DNA of 64,000 bases from Gandjariella thermophila (GCF_005405885.1 NZ_BJFL01000002.1:248001-312000), one strand, 5' to 3'; numbered from the stretch's first letter, positions 43,179-51,841 are shown. Numbers and translations: made by a program. The notes: generated by a model from the sequence alone, not told the origin.

Positions 43179-43196
43179 GGCCCGCGCCGCTCGGGG

Positions 43197-43364
43197 TCAG
43201 CGGCGGCCGGTCAGCCGGCCGATGAAGAAGCCGATGAGGATTCCGATCAGCAGGATGATGATGACCACGACGCCGATCGCGTGGCCGATGGCGCTGAGGA
43301 ATCCGCGAGCCTGAAACTCCTGCACCAGCAGGACGGCGTTGGTGGCGGCGCCGGTTGTCAGCAT
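43197..43364 (-). CDS. 55-residue single-helix membrane peptide
   Basis: 55 residues: M-L-T-T-G-A-A-T-N-A-V-L-L-V-Q-E-F-Q-A-R-G-F-L, then a hydrophobic stretch (V-V-V-I-I-I-L-L-I-G-I-L-I-G-F-F-I-G) and a basic end R-L-T-G-R-R. It reads like a one-helix membrane peptide with its basic end inside. It is below usual ORF cut-offs. It lies between repeat copy B and the mscS-like gene, on the same strand as the latter. The ribosome site is weak. Family unknown. Confidence 0.55.
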   Translation of the reverse strand: MLTTGAATNAVLLVQEFQARGFLSAIGHAIGVVVIIILLIGILIGFFIGRLTGRR

Positions 43365-43393
43365 GTGCCCAGCATGGCAGACGCCCGGCGCCG

Positions 43394-44107
43394 CTACCGC
43401 ACCGTCTCCTCGCCGTCCGCACTGTCGTCGATGCGTTCCACGGTGATGGCCGCGGCGAGCATCGCGGAGTTGGGCACCATCATCACGCCGTCGTCGGTGA
43501 CCAGCGTGGTGTAGGTGAGGCCGAGTGAGCGGACCCGGCCGAAGAACGGCCCGTTGATCGCCGCCGACCGGACCACGATCTCGGAGCCCACCCGGAACGG
43601 CTGCACCAGCAGGATCACCGCGCCGGCGAAGACGTTGCCGAGGGTCTGCTGGGCGGCGATACCGAGTACCACACCGGTCAGCGAGGCGCCCAGCACGAAC
43701 TGCTGCAGCGAGATGGACAGCAGGCTGGCCAGCAGGCTGGCCGCGACGACCACCACGATCAGGTAGCCGGTGGCGTTCAGCGCGATGCGCACCGCCACCC
43801 CGGAGGACCGCAGCCCGTGCTGGGCGAGCCGCCGCTCCACGTCGCTGGCCAGCATCCTGGTGGTGATCACGCAGCCCACCGCGAACAGGGCGGTGCCGCC
43901 GAGCAGCAACACCTTGCGCACCGGCACGTCCTGCACGCCGGTGAGGGTGCCGCCGAGGCTGACCATGCTCAGCCCGGCCGCCGCCAGCAGTGCGGCGGTG
44001 ACCACCCGCAGGGACCAGTTGCGGGCGCGGCCGGCGGCCGGCCGGGGGCCGTGGCCCCGCGGTGGGTCGGGGGCTGGGCCGGGCCGCAGGGCGGAGGGTT
44101 CCGACAT
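43394..44107 (-). CDS. Small-conductance mechanosensitive channel (MscS-type)
   Basis: 237 residues. Three helices precede the pore helix Q-F-V-L-G-A-S-L-T-G-V-V-L-G-I-A-A-Q-Q-T-L-G-N-V-F-A-G (the MscS glycine/alanine pattern), then a beta domain starts L-L-V-Q-P-F-R-V-G-S-E-I-V-V and N-S-A-M-L. The C-terminal vestibule domain is short compared with E. coli MscS (286 residues). It is expected to release solutes on hypo-osmotic shock. Divergent from the PRTase-hydrolase fusion. Confidence 0.87.
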   Translation of the reverse strand: MSEPSALRPGPAPDPPRGHGPRPAAGRARNWSLRVVTAALLAAAGLSMVSLGGTLTGVQDVPVRKVLLLGGTALFAVGCVITTRMLASDVERRLAQHGLRSSGVAVRIALNATGYLIVVVVAASLLASLLSISLQQFVLGASLTGVVLGIAAQQTLGNVFAGAVILLVQPFRVGSEIVVRSAAINGPFFGRVRSLGLTYTTLVTDDGVMMVPNSAMLAAAITVERIDDSADGEETVR

Positions 44108-44258
44108 GGATCTCTGGCTACCACCTGCGGCTCGCCTCGTCAGGCGCAACGCACTCACCCGATCCGGTGCGGTGGCCGGCACCGGGAACGGTTGGCCCGG
44201 GTTCGCCCCGGCGCAGGCCACCGGCCCGCGGTGGGCTGCCGGGTAGCCCGGCAGCCCG

Positions 44259-44295
44259 GGGACCAACGACCCGGGCGGCGCGGGTCGGCGGACCC
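44259..44295. promoter_or_regulatory. Two DosR/DevR-like boxes upstream of the PRTase-hydrolase gene
   Basis: GGGACCAACGACCC (44259-44272) and GGGTCGGCGGACCC (44282-44295) are adjacent and fit GGG-N-C-N4-G-N-CCC; the first matches the DosR core at 11 of 14 positions. The 23-base step puts both on nearly the same face of the helix. They are 64-101 bases before GTG 44360 and 152 bases or more from the divergent mscS-like gene. Confidence 0.5.
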
Positions 44296-44359
44296 TTGCC
44301 GGGCCGATGCGGAGGTGCTGACGCTCGCCGTGCAATACCGCGGGCGCGGGAGGTGCACA

Positions 44360-45682
44360 GTGCGGTTCCGCGATCGCCGGGATGCCGGCAGGGAGCTGGC
44401 CGAGCGGCTGGTCCACCTCCGGTACCAGCGTCCGGTCGTGGTGGGGCTGCCACGGGGTGGGGTGGTGGTGGCGCGGCAGGTGGCGGCCGGGCTGGGTGCG
44501 CCGCTGGACGTGGTGGTGGTGCGCAGGGTGGCGGCGGCACGCGACCCCGATGCGCCGGTGGGGGCGGTCGGTGAGGGCGGCGTGTACGTCCTGAACCACG
44601 ACCTGCTGCGGCAGCTACGGGTGAGCACCGCCGAGGTGGCCCGCGCCGCGCTGCGCGAACGCTCCGAAGTGGACCGTCGGGCGGCGCTGTTCCGATCGGG
44701 CCGGCCCGGGCTGGACCTGCGCGGCCGGACGGTGATCGTGGTGGACGACGGGATCGTGACCGGCGCCTCGGTGAGTACCGCGCTGCGGGTGGTCCGCGCG
44801 ATGGGAGCGCACCGCGTGGTGCTCGCGGTTCCGGTGGCCGCCACCGGCGTGCTGGAACTGCTCGCCGAGGAGGCCGACGAGGTGGTGTGCCTGCGGGCGC
44901 CGCGCCAGGTCGGCTCGGTCGCCGCGTGGTACCGGGAGTTCGGCGCGGTCGGCGACCAGCGGGTGGTGGAGCTGCTGGCCCAGCAGCCCCCGCCCCCTGG
45001 CGGCGGTGCGGAAACCTCCCGCCGCCCGGCGGTGGACGAGCGGGTCGAGGTGCCGGCGGGCGGCCACCTCCGGTTGCCCGGGCACCTGGCGGTGCCGGCC
45101 GGCGCGACCGGCCTGGTGATCTTCGCGCACGGCAGCGGCAGCAGCCGGCACAGCCCGAGGCACCGCCGGCTGGCCGCGGAACTGCACGCCGCCGGCCTGG
45201 GCACCCTGCTGCTGGACCTGTTGCACGCCAGCGAGGAGGCCGCGGGCCAGCCGGTGTTCGACGTGCCGCTGCTGGCCGCGCGGTTGGCCGCGGCCACCGA
45301 CCTGGTCAGCGCTGACGGCCGGCTGGACGATCCACCGATCGGCTACTTCGGTTTCGGCACCGGCGCGGCCGCGGCGCTGTGGGCGGCCGGCCGCCCGGAT
45401 CCCCGGGTGCGGGCGGTGGTGTGCCGCGGCGGCCGGCTCGATCTCGCCGACGAGCACCTCGACCGGGTCGCCGCGCCCACCCTGCTCGTGGTGGGCGGCC
45501 ACGACGAGCCGGGACTGCGCCGCAACCGGGCCGGCCAGAGGTTGCTGCGCTGCCCGAACGAGCTGGTGGTCGTGCCCGGTTCGGGCGCGTTGTTCGCCGA
45601 GCAGGGCGCGCTGGACCGGGTCGCCGAGCTGGCCGCCGAATGGTTCCTGGCCCACCTACCGGCGACCGCCGCGGTGAGCTGA
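44360..45682 (+). CDS. Phosphoribosyltransferase-alpha/beta-hydrolase fusion with a degenerate hydrolase triad
   Basis: 440 residues, like Rv0571c. The N-terminal PRTase domain (1-215) has the PRPP loop T-V-I-V-V-D-D-G-I-V-T-G-A-S and the signature VVVGLPRGGVVVA. The C-terminal dienelactone-hydrolase-type domain (about 225-440) keeps F-A-H-G-S-G-S-S-R. However the nucleophile elbow reads G-F-G-T-G where its paralogue at 55268 has G-A-S-T-G, and the catalytic His block reads G-S-G-A-L-F where the paralogue has G-A-T-H-L-F. Ser and His are therefore both lost, while Asp (G-G-H-D-E) stays. GGGAGGTG precedes GTG 44360. Confidence 0.88.
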   Translation: MRFRDRRDAGRELAERLVHLRYQRPVVVGLPRGGVVVARQVAAGLGAPLDVVVVRRVAAARDPDAPVGAVGEGGVYVLNHDLLRQLRVSTAEVARAALRERSEVDRRAALFRSGRPGLDLRGRTVIVVDDGIVTGASVSTALRVVRAMGAHRVVLAVPVAATGVLELLAEEADEVVCLRAPRQVGSVAAWYREFGAVGDQRVVELLAQQPPPPGGGAETSRRPAVDERVEVPAGGHLRLPGHLAVPAGATGLVIFAHGSGSSRHSPRHRRLAAELHAAGLGTLLLDLLHASEEAAGQPVFDVPLLAARLAAATDLVSADGRLDDPPIGYFGFGTGAAAALWAAGRPDPRVRAVVCRGGRLDLADEHLDRVAAPTLLVVGGHDEPGLRRNRAGQRLLRCPNELVVVPGSGALFAEQGALDRVAELAAEWFLAHLPATAAVS

Positions 45683-45738
45683 GGACGGTCGCGACAGCCC
45701 CGCGCCAGTACTCAACAGCACGGCCGCGCGGCGTGACC

Positions 45739-46905
45739 CTAGCCGGGGATCGTGTCCTCCTCGGTGTGGCGCGCGGGGGAGCGGCCGAGCGCGCCCAGCT
45801 CCACGGCCCGCGCCACGTCCGCGGCGTCCACCACGCCGGCCAGCCGCTCGTCCGCTACGACCAGCACCAGGTCGTGCCCGGCCCGCGGCAGCGACCGCCG
45901 GATCAGCTCCTCCAACTCGTCGCCTGGCGCGGCGACCTTGGCCCGGACCAGCGGCCGGGCCGCGTCCAGTACCCGGGTCGACGCCCGCGCCTCGACCGGC
46001 ACCCTGGCCAGCTCGGCGAGGCTGACCACGCCCACCGGCCGCCCTTCGAAGTCCAGCACCGGGAAGACCTGTCGCCGGGTGCGCACCGCGACCCGGTCGA
46101 GGAAGGCGTCCACCGTCCACCACCCGGCCGCGGTGGCCGGCTCCGGGTCCATCACGTCCCGCACCCGCACCCGGTGCAGCCGGGACCGGGTGGTGATCGC
46201 GGACCGCTCCGCCGCCGCCGCGCCGCTGAGGAACCAGCCGACCAGCGCCAACCACAGCCCGGTGAGCTGCCCGGTGACCACCGTCTGCAGCAGGCCCAGA
46301 CCGAGCAGCGCGGTGCCCAGCATCTGGCCCACGGTGGTCGCGGCGACCCCGGCCCGGTCCCGGTCGCCGTACCGCTTCCACAGCGCGGCACGGAGCACCC
46401 GGCCGCCGTCCAGCGGCGCGCCTGGCAGCAGGTTGAACGCGCCCAGCAGCACGTTCACCGCGGCCAGCCAGCTCGCCATGGTGACCACCAGCGCGGACCA
46501 CCCCGCCACCCCGCCGACCACCGCGGCCAGCGCGAATACCCCGCCGGCGGCGAGGCTGACCACCGGGCCGACCCCGGCGATGAACCCCTCCGCACGCGGC
46601 GTCGGCGGATCACCGTCCAGCTGCGCGACCCCGCCGAGCAGCCACAGCGTCACCCGGGGCACCTCGACCCCGTAGTGCCGGGCCACCAGCGCGTGCGCCA
46701 ACTCGTGCAGCAGCAGCGAGAGCAGGAACAGCACCGAGCCGCCCGCCGCCGTCGCCCAGTACGCCGCGCCGCTGTGACCGGCCACGCTGCGCGGCAGCAC
46801 CACCACGGCCAGCAGCTGCACCAGCAGCGCCGCGGTGACCAGCACCGACCAGTGCGCCCCGACCGCGACGCCGGCGAACCGGCCCAGCGGGATCGTTGTC
46901 TTCAT
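45739..46905 (-). CDS. Site-2-type zinc protease (M50) with CBS pair
   Basis: 388 residues, similar to Rv2625c. Helices surround the zinc motif LHELAHALVARHYG (H-E-x-x-H, near residue 67) and the second zinc ligand N-L-L-P-G-A-P-L-D-G-G-R (near 166). The C-terminal 150 residues carry a CBS pair (V-R-D-V-M-D-P-E-P and V-R-A-K-V-A-A-P-G-D). It would cleave membrane-embedded regulators under the control of adenine nucleotides. No recognisable target. Start ATG 46905. Confidence 0.9.
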   Translation of the reverse strand: MKTTIPLGRFAGVAVGAHWSVLVTAALLVQLLAVVVLPRSVAGHSGAAYWATAAGGSVLFLLSLLLHELAHALVARHYGVEVPRVTLWLLGGVAQLDGDPPTPRAEGFIAGVGPVVSLAAGGVFALAAVVGGVAGWSALVVTMASWLAAVNVLLGAFNLLPGAPLDGGRVLRAALWKRYGDRDRAGVAATTVGQMLGTALLGLGLLQTVVTGQLTGLWLALVGWFLSGAAAAERSAITTRSRLHRVRVRDVMDPEPATAAGWWTVDAFLDRVAVRTRRQVFPVLDFEGRPVGVVSLAELARVPVEARASTRVLDAARPLVRAKVAAPGDELEELIRRSLPRAGHDLVLVVADERLAGVVDAADVARAVELGALGRSPARHTEEDTIPG

Positions 46906-47054
46906 CGCGCCCCGTCCCTGCCTCGTGCTCCGCAACCGACTGCGACGGAGCCGCGCGGCACCACCCCCACGGTGCCGCGCCTGCCGGGTCACCGGCCAGA
47001 GCACAACGGCCCGCGATCTCCACACGCCGGGGACGCCGGTGGCAGGGACGGCGG

Positions 47055-47396
47055 TCAGGACTGCCGGATGCGGAGCATCTGGCGCACCAGGAGCAGGGCG
47101 AGGCCGGCGCACACGGTGCCCGTGGTCACGGTCGCGACGGGGTGCCGGCGCGCCGCCGCCAGCAGGAACACCGCCCGGCGGACCATCGGCGTGGCGACCG
47201 TCTGGCGCACCGCGACGACCCGGGCGCGGGCCGCCTGCTGGGCCCGGTCCTTGACGTTGGCCCGATGCGCCAACTCCTCCACGGTGGCGCCGAGCTCCTC
47301 CCTGGTGAGTTCGATGTCCCTGCGCAGGTCGTCGTCGGTCGGCTCGGCGCCGCCGGGCAGCGTCCACTGGCCGGAACGGGTGTCGTGCGTCGTCAT
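47055..47396 (-). CDS. DUF3618 protein
   Basis: 113 residues. The DUF3618 core is D-D-D-L-R-R-D-I-E-L-T-R-E-E-L-G-A-T-V-E-E-L (residues about 22-45) with one transmembrane helix near the C-terminus (V-A-T-V-T-T-G-T-V-C-A-G-L-A-L-L-L-V). DUF3618 genes usually follow a phage-holin-like (DUF1469-type) gene, as here; the start overlaps its stop (ATGA). Function unknown; envelope stress is usually suggested. Confidence 0.88.
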   Translation of the reverse strand: MTTHDTRSGQWTLPGGAEPTDDDLRRDIELTREELGATVEELAHRANVKDRAQQAARARVVAVRQTVATPMVRRAVFLLAAARRHPVATVTTGTVCAGLALLLVRQMLRIRQS

Positions 47397-47875
47397 CGCC
47401 GTGCCCCCTCCCCGGCGGCGCGCTCGTGCCGCACGTGCTGCCGGATCACTTCCATGTCCTCCCGGACGCTGGCCACGGCCTGACGCGGCACGGGCGGCGC
47501 CGCCCGGCGCATCTGTGCCCGGCCCGCCAGCGCGGTGATCCCCGCGACCAGCAGGATCGCGCCGCCCAGCACGAGGGCCGCCACCCACGCCGGCAGCACC
47601 AGGGCCAGCACCAGGATCAGGCCGGCCACCAACGCGCCACCGCCGTACAGCGCGAGCACGCCGGCGGCGCCGAACAGGCTGGCCCCCCGGCCCGCGCGGG
47701 CACCCTTGCGCTGCACCTCCCGCCACGCCAGCCGCGCCTCGTCCCGAACCAGCCGGCTGACCTGCTCGGAGAGCTGGCCCACCAGCTCACCGGTGCTCCG
47801 CTGGGTGGCGTCGCGTTCCGCCGTGGCCTCCGTCGCCGTCGTCTCCGCTGTGGTCGTCTGCGCCGTGTCTGTCAT
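47393..47875 (-). CDS. Phage-holin-superfamily (putative Actinobacterial Holin-X) membrane protein
   Basis: 160 residues. A Thr/Ala-rich start is followed by E-L-V-G-Q-L-S-E-Q-V-S-R-L-V-R-D-E-A-R-L-A-W-R-E-V, then two hydrophobic helices (G-A-A-G-V-L-A-L-Y-G-G-G-A-L-V-A-G-L and A-A-L-V-L-G-G-A-I-L-L-V-A-G) and a basic tail. That is the pattern of chromosomal holin-X-like proteins paired with DUF3618. There is no lysin nearby, so it is not a phage cassette. First gene of a two-gene operon. Confidence 0.85.
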   Translation of the reverse strand: MTDTAQTTTAETTATEATAERDATQRSTGELVGQLSEQVSRLVRDEARLAWREVQRKGARAGRGASLFGAAGVLALYGGGALVAGLILVLALVLPAWVAALVLGGAILLVAGITALAGRAQMRRAAPPVPRQAVASVREDMEVIRQHVRHERAAGEGARR

Positions 47876-47976
47876 CGCCTGCTCCACCGAACCTGTGAAC
47901 AACGCACGTCCGCTCTCCCGGGTACCCGCGGCGGGCGGCTTCGATCGCCCGCGCCACGCCGAATCTCCTCGCGCCA

Positions 47977-48028
47977 GCGCCTGTTGCGTGGCCGCGCGCC
48001 GCGACCGCGGTCCGCAGCAGCCTGTCAG
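47977..48028 (-). repeat. Short (52-bp) derivative of the structured repeat
   Basis: GCGCCTGTTGCG at the left and CGCAGCAGCCTGTCAG at the right resemble the ends of the 170-bp repeat with a GC-rich palindromic middle (CGCGACCGCGGTCC) between. TGACAG again provides the stop codon of the gene read leftward (48025). Similarity is lower than for the other copies. Confidence 0.45.
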
Positions 48029-48534
48029 GGTTGCGCCGTGGACCCGCGCAACCAGGCCGGGAAGCCGACGCCCTGCTCCTCGCAGGTGTTGGCCAGACCC
48101 ACCGCCCAGACCAGTGCCTGCAGCGCGACGGTGGTCGCCACCGCGTCGTCGGGTTCGAGAAACGCCAGGTCGAGCTGGATGTCGGCGGACTCGCGGTCGC
48201 CGTTGGCCTCGGCCAGCAGGGCCCTGATCGTGGCCCGCACCGGCGGATCCACCTCGTCGATGGAGACGTCCGCCTCGTCGTCGGTCAGCCGGACGGCGAA
48301 GGAGCGTTCCCGCCCGTCCCGCTCGGCCAGCGCGCGGAGCATGTCGGCGGCGGCGCGCACCAGCAGCTCGGTCGCGGACCGGGCCGCCGAACCGGCCGCG
48401 GTGTCCGGTGCGACCGCGAGCTGCGCGAGGACGGTGATGGTGTCCTCGTAGCATCCTTCGCGGATTCCGCCCGCGGCCTGGGTGATCTTGCGCTCCACCC
48501 AGTGGCGGTGCGGATCGCGCTCCTCGGCACTCAC
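48025..48534 (-). CDS. Hypothetical helical protein, 169 residues
   Basis: Begins at GTG 48534 with GAGGAGAAG in front: M-S-A-E-E-R-D-P-H-R-H-W-V-E-R-K-I-T-Q-A-A-G-G-I. It is Ala/Leu/Glu-rich with several amphipathic helices (L-L-V-R-A-A-A-D-M-L-R-A-L-A), has three cysteines and no membrane helix. No family recognised. It is divergent from the SpoIIE-type phosphatase (208 bases away). In the gap, AAAGG-A-CCTTT (centred near 48697) is a perfect 11-base palindrome that could be a shared operator. The stop is in a short repeat copy. Confidence 0.65.
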   Translation of the reverse strand: MSAEERDPHRHWVERKITQAAGGIREGCYEDTITVLAQLAVAPDTAAGSAARSATELLVRAAADMLRALAERDGRERSFAVRLTDDEADVSIDEVDPPVRATIRALLAEANGDRESADIQLDLAFLEPDDAVATTVALQALVWAVGLANTCEEQGVGFPAWLRGSTAQP

Positions 48535-48742
48535 CTTCTCCTCACCTGCTCTCGCCACCGAGAGACCTTTCCGGCTCCCGGGCCGCGGTGCAGCGGCTTC
48601 CCTGATCGGGGTTGCCCGCACGCGCCGTGGCAAACCCTGTTGGTGGCCGGTGGGGACGGTGGCCGCCACGCCGTGGGCGATAAGCCGAAAGGACCTTTCC
48701 GTTGCTCTGTTCGGAGTCGCTGGGACGTGAGAGGGTCGACGT

Positions 48743-51193
48743 GTGACCGCAACCGGTGCCCATTCACCGGGCGAAACGGGGTCCGCGCAGCAGGAGGTCA
48801 TGGCCCTCGCCGCGACGGTGAGCCGGTTGCGCACCGAGGTGGAGGAGCTGCGGCACGCGCTGCGCACCCAGGCGGTGGTCGAGCAGGCCAAGGGCATGCT
48901 CGCCGCGGAGTTCGACTGCACACCCGATGAGGCGCTGGCCCACCTCGCGGAGCTCGCCGCGCACAACTCCGCGTCCCTGCTGGAGGTCAGTGCGGCCCTG
49001 CTGGGCGCGTCGGCACCGCCGGAGCTGCCCGAGTGGGGGGACGCCGCCGCGCCGCACAGCATCCTCGCGTTCGACCCGGACCGCTATGTCCGGGACGCCC
49101 GGGGCGAGCCGCCGCCGGAACTCGCCGCCGGGGTCGGCGACCCGACCGCCGGCGCGGCGCCGCCGGAGGCGGCGGGTTACCACGTCGCGGTGGCCGCGCT
49201 GGACTCGGCGACCACCGCGGACGAGCTGGCCGGTGCGCTGCGGGACGCGGCACGGCTGGCCGCCGGCGCGGACGCCGCGCTGCTCGCGCTCCTGGAACCG
49301 GACGGCAGCCTGCGGCTGGTCGGCTCCGCGGGCATGCCGCCGCGGATCGCCATGGAATGGCAGCGGGTCCCCGCGCACGTCAACACGGCGATGTCGTGGG
49401 CGGCCCGCACCGGGCAGCCGTTGTGGCTGCCCCGCTACGCCGAGGCCAAGGATCGGTTCGTGCTGATCGGTGAGCCGGAGCATCACTGGATGTCCCGGGC
49501 CGCCATCCCGATCGTGCTGCGTGGCGTGGTGATCGGTGTCGCCGGGCTGCTGTGGGAACGGGAACGCTCTTTCGACGAGCGCGAGCGGCGATACCTGAGC
49601 CAGCTGGGGCAAGCCTGCGGCCGGCGGTTGCCCGCGGTGGTCGGCGCGGACGCCGCGCCGCCCCTGCCCGGCTGGCTGGACTGGGTGCAACTGCTGCTCG
49701 ACGGGCTGCCGGGGTCGGTCGCGTTCGCCACGCCGGTGCGCGACGCCGCGGGCAGCGTGGTCGACTTCGAGGTCCGCGCCGTGAGCCGGGACGCGGTGGA
49801 CTTCGCCGGCCGGCCCGCCGAGGGCATGATCGGCCGGCGGATGCTGGAGCGGTATCCGGGCACGGTGCCCGCCGGGCTGTGGCGGGCCTGCCTGGCGACC
49901 TTCGCCTCCGGGGTGGGCCGCGACATCGGCCCGGTGGAGTACTCGGGCACGGCCGCCGACGAGCCCCGCTCCGCCGCGCTCACCGTGCGCCTCAGCAAGT
50001 TCTGCGACGGGCTGCTGGTGGCCTGGTCGCGGCAGGAGGAGCAGCGCCAGCACGAGCGCCGGCTGAGCCTGGTGCAGCGCCTGGCCAACCTGGGCTGGGG
50101 GGAGTGGGACCTGATCGGCAACCGGATCTCCTGGTCCGAGCAGGTGTACCGGATCTTCGACCGGGACGTGGAGTCCGGGCCCATCTCCCTGGAGGAGCTC
50201 ACCTCGCTGGTGCTGCCGGACGACCTGCCGGTACTCAGCAACGTGCTGGACGCGCTGCTGGAGCGCGGCCGCCGGGTGGAGACCCGGTTCCGCATCCGGG
50301 TCCGCACCGGGGTGCGGCACCTGCGGGTGGTGGTCGAGCCGGTGCTGGACGGGACCTCCCGGCCGGTGGCGGTGCACGGCATCCTGCAGGATGTCACCAC
50401 CGAGCACCGGGCGCAGGAGCAGCTCAGCGCGCTGCAACGCAAGCTCACCGCGCAGAGCCGGGATCTCGCCGAGGGGCACCGGCTGGCCACCACGCTGCAG
50501 CACGCGCTGCTGCCGCTGCCGCGCGGCGCCTTCGCGTTGCCCGGGCTGCGAGTGGCGGTGCGCTACCTGACCGCCGAGCAGGTGGCCAACGTGGGCGGCG
50601 ACTGGTACCACGCGCGGGAGTTGCCGGACGGCAGCGTACTGCTGGCCGTCGGGGACGTGGTCGGCCACGGTGTGCCGGCCGCCGCGACCATGGCCGAGCT
50701 GCGCAACGCGCTCGCCGGCGCGGCGGTGGTCACCGGTCGGCCGGAACTGGTGCTGGCCGCGCTCAACGAGTTGCTGGTCGCCAAGTCCGACGGCAGCCTG
50801 GCGACCGCGGTGGTCTGCCGGTACGAGCCCGCGTCCCGCACCCTGACCTGGGCGCAGGCCGGCCACCTCGCTCCGCTGCTCAGCCGGGGGGAGAAGGCCG
50901 AGTCGCTGCCCCGACCGCCCGGCGTGATGCTCGGCGTGGTCGACCGGGCCCAGTACGTCAGCACCAGCGTCCGGCTGCGGCCCGACGACCTGCTGCTGCT
51001 CTACACGGACGGCATGGTCGAGGACCGCAGGGATGACGTGCTGACCGGAATCAGCCGGCTGGGTGGCAGCCTGCGGCGGCTGCGCGCGGAGACCGCCGAC
51101 GACCTGACCGGCCTGCTGGCGCGCCTGCGGCGGGCCAACCCGGCGGACGACGCGTGCGCGCTGGCCGTGCACGTGCGCGCGGACGGCGCCTGA
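48743..51193 (+). CDS. ANTAR-GAF-PAS-SpoIIE (PP2C) phosphatase
   Basis: 816 residues in four parts. At residues about 30-90 there is an ANTAR RNA-binding unit (L-R-T-Q-A-V-V-E-Q-A-K-G-M-L-A, then C-T-P-D-E-A-L-A-H-L). A GAF domain follows at about 145-290, PAS-type domains at about 310-420 and 430-545 (L-G-W-G-E-W-D-L-I-G-N-R-I-S-W-S-E), and a SpoIIE phosphatase at about 590-815 with metal Asp residues in NVGGDWYHAR, A-V-G-D-V-V-G-H-G and L-L-Y-T-D-G-M-V-E. It would dephosphorylate anti-anti-sigma proteins of the SigF pathway. GTG 48743 is the start. Confidence 0.88.
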   Translation: MTATGAHSPGETGSAQQEVMALAATVSRLRTEVEELRHALRTQAVVEQAKGMLAAEFDCTPDEALAHLAELAAHNSASLLEVSAALLGASAPPELPEWGDAAAPHSILAFDPDRYVRDARGEPPPELAAGVGDPTAGAAPPEAAGYHVAVAALDSATTADELAGALRDAARLAAGADAALLALLEPDGSLRLVGSAGMPPRIAMEWQRVPAHVNTAMSWAARTGQPLWLPRYAEAKDRFVLIGEPEHHWMSRAAIPIVLRGVVIGVAGLLWERERSFDERERRYLSQLGQACGRRLPAVVGADAAPPLPGWLDWVQLLLDGLPGSVAFATPVRDAAGSVVDFEVRAVSRDAVDFAGRPAEGMIGRRMLERYPGTVPAGLWRACLATFASGVGRDIGPVEYSGTAADEPRSAALTVRLSKFCDGLLVAWSRQEEQRQHERRLSLVQRLANLGWGEWDLIGNRISWSEQVYRIFDRDVESGPISLEELTSLVLPDDLPVLSNVLDALLERGRRVETRFRIRVRTGVRHLRVVVEPVLDGTSRPVAVHGILQDVTTEHRAQEQLSALQRKLTAQSRDLAEGHRLATTLQHALLPLPRGAFALPGLRVAVRYLTAEQVANVGGDWYHARELPDGSVLLAVGDVVGHGVPAAATMAELRNALAGAAVVTGRPELVLAALNELLVAKSDGSLATAVVCRYEPASRTLTWAQAGHLAPLLSRGEKAESLPRPPGVMLGVVDRAQYVSTSVRLRPDDLLLLYTDGMVEDRRDDVLTGISRLGGSLRRLRAETADDLTGLLARLRRANPADDACALAVHVRADGA

Positions 51194-51212
51194 GCCGGCC
51201 GGGGCACTGGGT

Positions 51213-51653
51213 TCAGCGCTGCGGGGGCTGGAACACCGGGGCCAGCGGCGGCGTGACCGGCCTGGCGTCCGGCTCCGCCGGGGTGACCGGTTCGGGCAGC
51301 ACCGGGCCGGTGATCTCCTCGGCCGCTCCGGTCGCGCCCGCCGCCTGCCCGTCGCGTTGCGGCTCGGTGGCGTCCTCGGTGCGCCGCTGGCTGCGGGCAC
51401 GCTCGGCCAGGTCGCGGATCAGCGCCGTGCTGTCCGCGGCCGCCCTGCGGCGCCGGCGCTTCCCCCCGCCGGCGGATGCCTGCAGCGCGCGGGCCCTGCG
51501 CAGGTAGGGCGCCAGCACCGAGCGAAGCTGGGCGGCGTTCTCCCGGGACAGGTCGATCGTGTATCGCACGCCGTCCAGGCCGAAGTCCACCGTCTCCGCG
51601 GCCGGGCTGCCGTCGATGTCGTCGACGAGTTGGACGCTGACCTGCCTGGCCAC
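51213..51653 (-). CDS. Lsr2-like protein lacking the DNA-binding loop
   Basis: 146 residues. Residues 1-55 match the Lsr2 dimerisation domain closely (M-A-R-Q-V-S-V-Q-L-V-D-D-I-D-G-S, E-T-V-D-F-G-L-D-G-V-R-Y-T-I-D-L). A basic patch R-R-R-R-R-A-A-A-D follows, then I-R-D-L-A-E-R-A-R-S, aligned to the I-R-E-W-A-R-R-N-G helix of Lsr2. The R-G-R minor-groove motif and the last helix are missing; instead there is a Pro/Glu-rich tail of about 60 residues. GGAGGTG precedes GTG 51653. It could dimerise with true Lsr2 but not bind DNA in the same way. Confidence 0.82.
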   Translation of the reverse strand: MARQVSVQLVDDIDGSPAAETVDFGLDGVRYTIDLSRENAAQLRSVLAPYLRRARALQASAGGGKRRRRRAAADSTALIRDLAERARSQRRTEDATEPQRDGQAAGATGAAEEITGPVLPEPVTPAEPDARPVTPPLAPVFQPPQR

Positions 51654-51823
51654 GTACGCACCTCCGCTGGCTCCCGCTGACGGCCCCATTCCGCTGCCGG
51701 GACAGCATCCTAGGACGTCACCGGATCGGCCCCCGGCACGCCCCGGGCGCATCCGATCTTGCCGCGCCCGCCCCGGACAGGCCACGGCCGACCGTCGCAT
51801 CGACCCGTCGATATTGACGATCG

Positions 51824-51841
51824 CTTCAGGCTTGATTGAAG
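51824..51841. promoter_or_regulatory. Inverted repeat in the gap between the Lsr2-like and ATPase-like genes
   Basis: CTTCA-N8-TGAAG lies in the most AT-rich part (51808-51852) of the 407-base divergent gap, next to TTGACG (51814-51819) on the plus strand, a possible -35 box. It could be an operator or promoter element for either gene. Apart from this I see nothing in the gap. Confidence 0.35.

Noticed and set aside
47045-47058. GGGACGGCGGTCAG upstream of the M50 protease as a DosR box
   Set aside because: Only about 9 of 14 core positions match, the CCC half is absent, and it lies over the stop codon of the DUF3618 gene.
47055-47875. Holin-like gene as evidence of a prophage
   Set aside because: No endolysin, structural or integrase genes nearby; holin-X/DUF3618 pairs are normal chromosomal genes in actinobacteria.
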